DNA from: a virus
Reading direction: 5' to 3' (one strand)
Length of the DNA: 23,924 nucleotides
IMG/VR virus record: IMGVR_UViG_3300031645_000015
Coordinates: 1-23,924 of that record
Numbering within the stretch: position 1 is the stretch's first letter; every line of letters starts with the position of its first letter. The position numbers were made by a program, and so were the translations under genes. The notes beneath the pieces are model-generated. The model was not told the DNA's origin. It did not search any database and saw nothing but the letters and a program-made list of their open reading frames with translations. Shown one piece after another: positions 4,487-11,519 of this stretch.

Positions 4487-6389
4487 CGAGTTTCACGAGG
4501 CGTTGGAGAAGGACGCCAAACTCGCCTGGGAGTGGTTTGAGTTCTACGAGAAGAACCCGAAAGACTTCCTCCGCGAGTGCGTCAAGATCATCGACAAGAA
4601 CGGTGAACTGGTTCCGCTGGACATCGACAACCCGAAGTACGTCCGCGCCCAAAACTACTTCTTCAATATCTACATGCGGAACTACTTCAGCACTGGCCGC
4701 TTCCGTGCCGTAGTCCTGAAGGCTCGGCAGTGGGGCTGCACTACCGTCACCAAGGGCATCGAACTGCACGCTATGGTCTTTTCCGCGTACCACCGGGCTC
4801 TGTGTGTGGCTGACGACAACGACGGCGCAGAGGGCATCCTAGAGATCCTGCGGGACATGTACGACAACCTCCCCAGGTGGATCAAGCCGGCGACCAAGTT
4901 CGACCGGAACAACCGTATCCGCTTCGAGGGCTGGCCCGATGACTCCCCGCTGCACAAGACGCTGGAGGGCAAGTCCCACCAGAACAAGAGCTGGATGCGA
5001 GTCGAGACAGCGGCCAACGCCAAGGCAGGGCGGAAGTGGTCCATCCGTTCCTTCTCAGGTTCGGAGGTGGCGTTCTGGCCCAAGCACGCTGCCAAGGTGC
5101 TCGGTGGTATCTCCCAGGCCCTGGCCAAGACTGCTGGTTCTATCGGCGTGCTCGAGTCTACTGGCAACGGTTGGGGTGGCGAGTTCTACGAGCGGTGTGA
5201 ACGGTCCCGCAAGGGGGAATCCCCGTGGGAGTTCGTCTTCATTCCCTGGTACTGGATTGACGAGTACCGGCTGACGGCTCAGAGCAAGATGGAGTTGGAC
5301 TACCTCAAGGTCTCCTTCGCCATGTTCTGCCGGCAGGTGAAGAAGGGCGAATACGACGCTGCCCAACTCTCCCGCAGGGAGCGGTCCTTCGCTGCTGACC
5401 ACGGCTGCGACGGGGCTCAGATCCTCTGGTGGCGGTACACCCTGGATGACTCCTGCAACGGCGACGAGATCCTCATGGGGCAGGAGTACCCTGCCGTTCC
5501 GCAGGACGCCTTCATCGTGGACGGCTACGCGGCGTTCGACCCTGTTGCGCTCATGCGGCAGATGGAGGACGTGACCGATGGGGCGCTGTTCGACCTGTCC
5601 AGGGACGAGGACGAGCTTCGCACCCTGATCTACAAGCGGGACATCAAGGCGTTCGACCTGGCCGAGAACCGCCGCGGGCGTATCCACGTCTGGGAGCATC
5701 CAGTGGAGGGCCACGAGTACATCGTCGCTGTGGACCCGTCAGAGGGTGCTGAGTCCTACGTGGAGGAGAGCCAGGCCGGCGACAACACCGCCATCATCGT
5801 GGGTGACAGAACGACTGGGGAGGTCGTCGCACGCGTGGCGGGCCGCATCGTCCCTGACCAGACGGCGCTGCTGGCGATGGCGCTGGCCTACCGCTACAAC
5901 ATGGCCGTGCTGGCGCCGGAGAACAACGCTGGCTTCGGAACCGCCATCATCGAGATGGGCAAGGACTACGCATATCCCCACTTCTTCCTGGATCGCGTCA
6001 CCGACAACGTGATGAAGACCACTACCTACAAGATGGGCTGGAACACCAACAACAAGACCCGTCACGAGATGTTTACCACCGCCCGCGCCGATATCCGCAA
6101 GGGGCTCTGGAAGATTCGCGACAGTATGCTGCTGCGTGAGATGCTGTCCATGGTGTTCAAGCACAAGGAGGGCGGCTTCGTCAAGATTGAGCCCACCGGG
6201 GGATCCAAGGACGATGTGTGTTTGGCCTTCGTCATCATGTCCAGGGTGAACCACCTCCTCGGTGAGATGGAGAAGAACGAGGAGAAGAAGGACGCTAGGA
6301 AACCGCTGGACAAGAAGAACATGCTGTACGGCGAGTGGCAGCGACTTCGTGAGTTGGAGGACCGTCCCCGCAGATACTCCCCTTGGTAG
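4437..6389 (+). CDS. terL: Terminase large subunit, 650 aa
   Basis: ATP-driven DNA packaging motor and nuclease that acts at the portal. The ATPase domain (about residues 60-300) shows a Walker A-like KARQWGCTT (95-103), a Walker B region SEVAFW (209-214) and the coupling motif STGNG (241-245). The RNase H-like nuclease domain has AVDPSEG with Asp433, PEN with Glu495 and KDD (592-593) as the likely metal-binding acids. The length is somewhat above the usual 450-600 residues because of an acidic/basic C-terminal extension (about 605-650). ATG 4437 lies within the previous gene with GGAAG-type binding sequence before it. A 74-nt gap with no clear promoter follows. Confidence 0.93.
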   Translation: MAPYKPPIPAGTTPGSDEFHEALEKDAKLAWEWFEFYEKNPKDFLRECVKIIDKNGELVPLDIDNPKYVRAQNYFFNIYMRNYFSTGRFRAVVLKARQWGCTTVTKGIELHAMVFSAYHRALCVADDNDGAEGILEILRDMYDNLPRWIKPATKFDRNNRIRFEGWPDDSPLHKTLEGKSHQNKSWMRVETAANAKAGRKWSIRSFSGSEVAFWPKHAAKVLGGISQALAKTAGSIGVLESTGNGWGGEFYERCERSRKGESPWEFVFIPWYWIDEYRLTAQSKMELDYLKVSFAMFCRQVKKGEYDAAQLSRRERSFAADHGCDGAQILWWRYTLDDSCNGDEILMGQEYPAVPQDAFIVDGYAAFDPVALMRQMEDVTDGALFDLSRDEDELRTLIYKRDIKAFDLAENRRGRIHVWEHPVEGHEYIVAVDPSEGAESYVEESQAGDNTAIIVGDRTTGEVVARVAGRIVPDQTALLAMALAYRYNMAVLAPENNAGFGTAIIEMGKDYAYPHFFLDRVTDNVMKTTTYKMGWNTNNKTRHEMFTTARADIRKGLWKIRDSMLLREMLSMVFKHKEGGFVKIEPTGGSKDDVCLAFVIMSRVNHLLGEMEKNEEKKDARKPLDKKNMLYGEWQRLRELEDRPRRYSPW

Positions 6390-6463
6390 TGTAGAAATAA
6401 TTCCCTTGCATTCGCGTCCTTCGCTCGTCAATCATATAAGGGGCGAGACCAAGGGGGCCTACT

Positions 6464-6841
6464 TTGCTCACTATCCTGCTTTCAATTGCCATCATCTCCG
6501 CAGCCGGCGCAGCCTGCTACATCGCAACCATCTGGCGTTCGATCCGGCTGGCTGAGACCAAGGAAAGCAGCGACGTTGCTCGGCGGCTGGAGGTTCTGAA
6601 GCACGAGCAGATCGTGGCGCTTGATACTGTGCAGTTTCAGCACACCCAGGAAGCAGCGGAGTACGCCCATGAGTGCGAGTTGGAAGCGTACAAGCAGCGG
6701 GTTGAGGTCGAGGACGAGTTGAACCGGCGCAACCTACAGCACTATACGGCGCTCGGTGGCGCCGGGGCCGCGGACACGGATGAGCCCGCAGACGCCAAGG
6801 GCCGCGAGTTCTCCGTGACTGACTGGCGGGACCCGTCGTGA
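6464..6841 (+). CDS. Membrane-anchored coiled-coil protein, 125 aa
   Basis: TTG start at 6464 is 6 nt after GGGGG (6453-6457). The first about 24 residues (MLTILLSIAIISAAGAACYI) form one hydrophobic membrane segment, followed by a long charged helix (about 28-95) with coiled-coil character, and a short C-terminal tail. This topology (N-terminal anchor plus coiled coil) resembles an inner-membrane spanin, but it lies inside the packaging/head module rather than beside lysis genes, so a virion or assembly role is equally possible. It overlaps the next gene by GTGA. The upstream gap 6390-6463 has AT-rich patches but no pair of promoter hexamers with good spacing. Confidence 0.65.
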   Translation: MLTILLSIAIISAAGAACYIATIWRSIRLAETKESSDVARRLEVLKHEQIVALDTVQFQHTQEAAEYAHECELEAYKQRVEVEDELNRRNLQHYTALGGAGAADTDEPADAKGREFSVTDWRDPS

Positions 6842-7095
6842 AATTCCTCTGGGACATCGGAGTACCGCAGACGCCCCCCAGTATTGGCACCCCCGGCCAA
6901 TCCTCCATTGGCGATCCCATGAGCACCGGCATCAAGCAGCAGACGCTCTCCCAGGCCGCTGTAGTGCCTGAGTCCATGGCGTTGCTCCAGGTGCAGGAGG
7001 CAGGGCGGCAGGACCGCAGCCTCGCCGCTACGGAGCGAGAGCGCATGAAGGGCTACACGGCGACGCGTCCCCTCGAAATGCAGGTATGGGGGTAG
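6838..7095 (+). CDS. Hypothetical protein between terminase and portal, 85 aa
   Basis: GTG 6838 overlaps the upstream TGA (GTGA). The product is Pro/Ser/Gly-rich at the start (GVPQTPPSIGTPGQSSIGDP) and helical and polar later. No membrane segment or known motif. Its place between terL and the portal, in a run of three small genes, suggests a small virion component, but this is inference from position only. Confidence 0.55.
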   Translation: MKFLWDIGVPQTPPSIGTPGQSSIGDPMSTGIKQQTLSQAAVVPESMALLQVQEAGRQDRSLAATERERMKGYTATRPLEMQVWG

Positions 7096-7096
7096 C

Positions 7097-7390
7097 ATGT
7101 ACCAGATGACCCAGTACCAGCAGCGGAACAAGCCGAACAAGGACCGCTGGAAGGGCAAACTTATCAACAGCATCGGCGGGACGCTGTTGTCGATGATCCC
7201 GTATGTTGGGCCTGCTCTGGCAGCGACCGTGCCCGCCATCGTAGACAAGACAACGGACAACCTTGGGTTCGGCAGCGGGGCCACAGATGGCACCACTTCC
7301 GTAGCCATGAACAACCCAGTGGCGGCGCGTGCCCAGGCGAAGCAAGACCGAATGGCGTTTCTTGATCAGTGGCTTCCACCGTTGGCGTAG
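7097..7390 (+). CDS. Small protein with Gly/Pro hydrophobic segment, 97 aa
   Basis: ATG 7097 is two nt after the upstream stop, with GGGGG ahead of it. A basic, Gln/Asn-rich N-terminus (about 1-21) precedes a hydrophobic segment rich in Gly, Pro and Ala (residues 22-49, including LLSMIPYVGPALAATVPAIV), then a polar Gly/Thr/Ser region. The segment could insert into or disturb membranes, as do some internal virion or ejection peptides and unusual holins; a helix-breaking GxxPxxGxA pattern argues against an ordinary transmembrane helix. Function unknown. Confidence 0.6.
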   Translation: MYQMTQYQQRNKPNKDRWKGKLINSIGGTLLSMIPYVGPALAATVPAIVDKTTDNLGFGSGATDGTTSVAMNNPVAARAQAKQDRMAFLDQWLPPLA

Positions 7391-7399
7391 GGGAATAGC

Positions 7400-9346
7400 T
7401 TGTCAAAGCAGGAACTACACAGCGAGTTGATCAGCCGGGTGAAAGCCGGCGAGAAGTCGAAGCGGGTCCACAAGGCGCAGTGGCTGTGCAACACCCTCTT
7501 CTTCAAGGGCTACCAGTGGCAGGCGTACAACGAGACCCTGGGCATGTTCCAGGACATCGGGCCGCAGCATGACTGGAAGGTCCGGCTGGTGGAGAACTAC
7601 ATCCGGCCCATCGCTCTTACCATGTCTGCGAAACTGACGCAGAACCGCCCCACCTGGGTAGTCCTCCCCGCCACGATGGATGCTGACGACCGCAACAAGG
7701 CTCGGGTCTCTCAGCGGGTGCTGGACTACACCTGGGAGGAGTGCGAACTTCAGCCCAAGTTGTACGAGGCGGCGCTGTGGTCCGTGCTGACCGGCCAGGG
7801 GTTCTGGGCCATCTACTGGGACAAGAACAAGAACCTGGTGGAAGTCGAGGATCTCGAGACCGGCGAGAAGACTACCGAATCCAACGGCTTCCCCATGGTT
7901 GACGTGGTGGCACCGTTCGACATTGGCCTGGACCCGATGGCCGACAGCATCGAGCAGTGCGAGTGGGGATACCGCGTTCGGCTCGTGAGCACCGACTGGG
8001 TGAAAGAGAAGCTCGGCAAGAAGGTGAAGGGCGACGACATGCAGGACTGGGATCCTGACCTGGACCCCCGCCAGGCCCGCTCCTCCATCCTCAACGACTC
8101 CGACGACGAGGACGTGTACAAGGGCAACTACGTGCCCATGTATGAGTTCTACGACACGGTGAAGAAGAAGCTCTACTGGTTCACCAAGCAGGATCTTCTG
8201 AAGACGGACGAGTGGGAGTGGCCGGTGCCGTTCATCGAGTTCCCGTTCGTCCGCAACCTCGGAGACCTGAACGACGGCGTGCTTACGTGCGGCGGCGTCT
8301 GGGGCGACACGGTGGTGTCTGACCTGATCCCGCTCCAGATGGAACTGAACAAGACCGAATCCCAGATCCTGGAGATCAAGAACCTCACGTCGTTCCCCCG
8401 CCTCCTGGTGGCGCGCTCGGCACAGGTCCATGACCGCGATATCACCGATGCTCCAGGGTCCAGGGTGCCGTGGTCCGGCAACGGGGCCAAGCCTGAGCAA
8501 CTCAACATCGGGCAGATCCCCACCTACGTCTACCAGCTCCCCGACCGCATCATCCAGCGCATGTTCGATATCAGCGGAGTCCACGAGATTTCGCAGGGGT
8601 CCTCGCCTGGGTCTATCCAGTCTGGGCGTGGCCTCGCAATCCTGGCTGAGATGGACGCGACCAAGTTCGGGCCTCCTGCCAGGAACATCAGCCGCGCCAT
8701 CAGGCAGGCAGCGATTCGGATCCTGAAACTCTGGAAGGCGTACTCCAGGTATCCGCAGACGCTCCGCGTTGTGGGCGAATCGAACATGCTGGAGTTGGAT
8801 GACTTCGACGCGGGGACCATCGAATCCTTCGACGTGCTCATCCAGGAGGGGTCTACCATGGCGACGAACAAGTCGCTGCGGACGGATCAACTCCTCCAGA
8901 TGTGGCAGTTGGGGATCGAGCAGGATCCCCGCAAGATGAAGAAGATGCTGGAGTTCGGGGACTACGAGGAGGTCGCTGGCGACTTCAACCAGGACCGCCT
9001 GTTGCAGCGCCGTGAGATCCAGCAGATCCGCGACGGGGAGCAGATCCAGGGCAACCCGTGGGATGACGACTACACCCACGTTGACGAGATGGAAGCGTTC
9101 CTCAAGAGCACCCAGTACCCCAAGGAGCCGCAGGAAGTCCAGCAGGCTCTTGTGGCTCACTGGCAGGCGCACATGCAGCGTCTCCAGCAGATGAAGCAGA
9201 TGGAGCAGGAGGCCGCAGGACAGCGCGGCATTGCTGCGTCTGGAGCACCGAAGACTGAGACCGACGCAAGTAGCGTCAGTTTCAACCAGGGAATTGACCA
9301 GGGGGGTGAGGCGAACCCCGCAGGTCGTGTGGACCAAATGCTGTAG
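7400..9346 (+). CDS. Portal protein, P22-like, 648 aa
   Basis: Forms the dodecameric ring through which DNA enters and leaves the capsid. The N-terminal third has the typical pattern for short-tailed-phage portals: a helical start, a strand VRLVENYIRPIALTMSAKLT, then NRPTWVVLPATMDADDRNKA and a helix RVLDYTWEECELQPKLYEAA followed by a VLTGQGFWAIYWD strand. The C-terminal about 100 residues are Gln/Met-rich and polar, as in portal barrels or tails. TTG 7400 is preceded by AGGGGA; no better ATG lies nearby. It is followed by scaffold and capsid genes, which confirms the role. Confidence 0.87.
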   Translation: MSKQELHSELISRVKAGEKSKRVHKAQWLCNTLFFKGYQWQAYNETLGMFQDIGPQHDWKVRLVENYIRPIALTMSAKLTQNRPTWVVLPATMDADDRNKARVSQRVLDYTWEECELQPKLYEAALWSVLTGQGFWAIYWDKNKNLVEVEDLETGEKTTESNGFPMVDVVAPFDIGLDPMADSIEQCEWGYRVRLVSTDWVKEKLGKKVKGDDMQDWDPDLDPRQARSSILNDSDDEDVYKGNYVPMYEFYDTVKKKLYWFTKQDLLKTDEWEWPVPFIEFPFVRNLGDLNDGVLTCGGVWGDTVVSDLIPLQMELNKTESQILEIKNLTSFPRLLVARSAQVHDRDITDAPGSRVPWSGNGAKPEQLNIGQIPTYVYQLPDRIIQRMFDISGVHEISQGSSPGSIQSGRGLAILAEMDATKFGPPARNISRAIRQAAIRILKLWKAYSRYPQTLRVVGESNMLELDDFDAGTIESFDVLIQEGSTMATNKSLRTDQLLQMWQLGIEQDPRKMKKMLEFGDYEEVAGDFNQDRLLQRREIQQIRDGEQIQGNPWDDDYTHVDEMEAFLKSTQYPKEPQEVQQALVAHWQAHMQRLQQMKQMEQEAAGQRGIAASGAPKTETDASSVSFNQGIDQGGEANPAGRVDQML

Positions 9347-9355
9347 GAGGCGATG

Positions 9356-10102
9356 ATGCTTGAAGACACAGACCTGACGACCGATGAAGTCGTTGGTGAC
9401 GAGCCCAACCCAGAACTGGAGATCCAGGAAGAGTACGACGTTGAGGAATTGCCCGAGGTAGAACCGGAAGCGCAGGGTCCCGAAGTGGATCTGAAGACCG
9501 CACTCCAAGAGGCCAAGCATGAAGCTCTGAAGGCCCAGCAGGAGTTTACGTCCTACCGACAGCAGGCAGACTCCCTGATCCGGATGCAGAGCGAGAGGCT
9601 CAAGGCCCCTCGCAGAGCACCGCAGGAAGTCCCGGACGACGACGATCCCTGGGCAGAGCCGCAGCAGCGCCAGCAGGCACCTGTGGACAACTCCGGTATG
9701 AAGCAGGAACTGGCCGCGCTGAGGGCGGAGCTGAACTCATTCCGTTCCGAAGGCCAGCAGAAGGCGCTGAGGACCGACATCGAGTTGGCGACGCGGGCAG
9801 TCAACGACAAGTACCAGATGCCCCTCCTGGACGAAGAGAACATCATCTATGAGATGCAGAAGCACAACGGAGAGATGTCAGCGCAGCAGGCAGCGGAGCG
9901 TGTAGCCCGCCGCAAGCTGGGCGCGTGGAAGGAGTCTGGTATCCGGCGCGTGCGACCGAAGCACCGTGACGCCCCCGATGTTCCGCCCAACGTGCGGAAG
10001 ATGCGCGACTACACCGAGGCCCTGGATCCGGCTGGAACCAGGGACGACATGGAAGCACAAATGGAAGCCTACGAAAACAAGCTCAGAGAGTTTGACGTCT
10101 AG
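9356..10102 (+). CDS. Capsid scaffolding protein, 248 aa
   Basis: Directs capsid assembly and is lost from the mature head. The product is very acidic at the N-terminus (about 1-45), then a long coiled coil (about 45-80 and 110-150, with MKQELAALRAELNSFRSEG), a Gln/Pro/Asp linker, and a basic C-terminal region (RVRPKHRD) that could bind the coat protein, a charge layout typical of scaffolds. Two ATGs lie at 9353 and 9356; GGAGG at 9346-9350 fits 9356 better (5 nt). Position between portal and coat genes supports the call; sequence alone would not. Confidence 0.78.
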   Translation: MLEDTDLTTDEVVGDEPNPELEIQEEYDVEELPEVEPEAQGPEVDLKTALQEAKHEALKAQQEFTSYRQQADSLIRMQSERLKAPRRAPQEVPDDDDPWAEPQQRQQAPVDNSGMKQELAALRAELNSFRSEGQQKALRTDIELATRAVNDKYQMPLLDEENIIYEMQKHNGEMSAQQAAERVARRKLGAWKESGIRRVRPKHRDAPDVPPNVRKMRDYTEALDPAGTRDDMEAQMEAYENKLREFDV

Positions 10103-10118
10103 GCTATAGGAGGCCGCA

Positions 10119-11408
10119 ATGGCTATTCTCGGACAGAGCACAGGCGCAGCCGCAGAGTATGGCGGAGTCGTCGGTACGTCGTATGTGGAAGCCCTTCTCC
10201 GCGACATCGTGGGCAAGAGCATCGAGAAGCAGATCAACCTCGCAACCCCCTCGCTGGACGTGTTCAAGTCCCACACCGATGGGTGGAGCGGGCGTCGATA
10301 CCGTGCCCCCCTCGAGGTCGGGATCAACGGCTCCTTCTCCGCGGTGGAAGAGGGCGGGACCATCATCGGCGCTGACCGGATGGAGTACACCGAGTACGAG
10401 GTGCTCTCGAAGTACGTCTACTCGCAGATGGCGCTCACCGGCCAGGTCATGAACGCGACCCGCGACCAGCGCGGCGCAGTGAAGCAGGCGCTCTCCCTGG
10501 AGTCCGACGGCATCGTGCGCTCGTTCAGCCACCAGATGCAGAGGATGTTCTGGGGCAACGGCGTGGGCTACCTGGCCCTGGCAGACGGCGGCACGACCAC
10601 CACCGTGACCATGGACACCGGGGCGACCTTCCCCATCCCGACCGACACCCGGCACCTCCTCACCCGCATGAAGGTTGCGTGGGGAACCGCTGGGCAGCTC
10701 GCAGCCAACGCTTACGACGGCTACGGGTACATCTCGGCCATCGACTCGGCCAGCACCTTCACCGTGACCGTGACTGGCGGCAACGATCCCGCAGACCTGG
10801 ACCTCTTCGTCATGGGCGACCTCAACGTGAATTCGCTCAACAAGGAGTTCATGGGCATGGGTCTCATCGGCGCCAACGCTGGTGCGCTCCAGGCCGTTGA
10901 TCCCGCGTCCTACCCCACCTGGAAGGGCGGTCTCCTCCAGGCCAACGGCGGCGCAGGCGTCGGCGTGAACCTGACCCAGGACCTGATGCTGCGTGCGGTG
11001 AACAAGTTCGTGAACGTCAACGGGTGCCCCCCGACGGCGATCATGGCGCACTACAACATCCAGAACGAGTACATCAAGACCATCTCCCCCGACCAGCGGT
11101 ACGCACCGCAGAAGATGCTCGGCGGGTTCAAGACCATGGCGTACGCGGCCGGTGCCGGGGACGTGATGTGGATCTGGGACCGCTACGCGCCGTACAACCG
11201 GATGTACTTCCTCAAGCCCGAGTCCTTCCGCTACGGCTGGTGGAAGAAGCCTGGGTGGATTACCACCGGCAACGCTGGTGGCCAGATCATGCGCTTCGTG
11301 CCCAACGGCGATCAGGCCGTCGGCATCTACGGGGCCTACGGGAACTTCTACACCCGGAACCGGCAGCACGCCCTGGCGCTCACCGAGGTGAACGCGACCG
11401 TGGACTAG
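10119..11408 (+). CDS. Major capsid protein (HK97 fold), 429 aa
   Basis: Main structural protein of the head. Features fitting the coat proteins of short-tailed environmental phages are the N-terminal arm and YVEALLRDIVGKSIEKQINL helix, the ERxxG-like strand region RRYRAPLEVGINGSFSAVEE, and the central helix MNATRDQRGAVKQALSLESD. A Thr-rich beta insertion lies at about 155-240 and a C-terminal WWKKPGWITTGN/ NGDQAVGIYGAYGNFYT region ends the protein. The ribosome binding site GGAGG (10109-10113) is ideal. No separate protease gene is near, and the adjacent scaffold shows no obvious fused protease. A GC-rich hairpin follows the stop codon. Confidence 0.85.
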   Translation: MAILGQSTGAAAEYGGVVGTSYVEALLRDIVGKSIEKQINLATPSLDVFKSHTDGWSGRRYRAPLEVGINGSFSAVEEGGTIIGADRMEYTEYEVLSKYVYSQMALTGQVMNATRDQRGAVKQALSLESDGIVRSFSHQMQRMFWGNGVGYLALADGGTTTTVTMDTGATFPIPTDTRHLLTRMKVAWGTAGQLAANAYDGYGYISAIDSASTFTVTVTGGNDPADLDLFVMGDLNVNSLNKEFMGMGLIGANAGALQAVDPASYPTWKGGLLQANGGAGVGVNLTQDLMLRAVNKFVNVNGCPPTAIMAHYNIQNEYIKTISPDQRYAPQKMLGGFKTMAYAAGAGDVMWIWDRYAPYNRMYFLKPESFRYGWWKKPGWITTGNAGGQIMRFVPNGDQAVGIYGAYGNFYTRNRQHALALTEVNATVD

Positions 11409-11417
11409 AAGACTGAC

Positions 11418-11450
11418 GGGGGGGCGGGCGGGTAGTCCGCTCCCCCTCCT
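11418..11450 (+). terminator. GC-rich hairpin after the capsid gene (partial terminator or RNA-stability element)
   Basis: GGGGGGGCGGGCGG (11418-11431) can pair with CCGCTCCCCCTCCT (11437-11450) across a five-base GTAGT loop; one C-C mismatch and three G-T pairs interrupt about 14 positions. There is no U-tract after it, so it is not a canonical intrinsic terminator. A second small stem (CCCG 11457-11460 with CGGG 11467-11470) follows. Position right after the most highly needed virion gene suggests transcription attenuation or 3'-end protection. Confidence 0.4.
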
Positions 11451-11519
11451 GTAACGCCCGCGTCGTCGGGTAAACTGGGGGCTGGGGGCAACTCCGAACC
11501 CTAAGAGCAGGAGACTCCA

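Noticed and set aside
6390-6463. Possible promoter between terL and the next gene (TTGCAT with ATATAA)
   Set aside because: The spacing between the hexamers is about 22 nt, too long for a sigma70 promoter, and no better pair was found.
9299-9320. G-run near the end of the portal gene as a possible frameshift site
   Set aside because: The portal frame ends normally shortly after, no overlapping frame makes a sensible extension, and short-tailed phages do not need a shift here.
7415-9520. A 701-codon open frame on the minus strand
   Set aside because: It lies exactly opposite the portal and scaffold genes, has no plausible ribosome site or domain, and such long antisense frames are usual in GC-rich coding DNA with few stop codons.
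10104-11369. A 421-codon minus-strand frame opposite the major capsid gene
   Set aside because: Shadow of the capsid gene, with His/Val/Arg-rich product and no start signal; the + strand product has clear capsid features and an ideal ribosome site.
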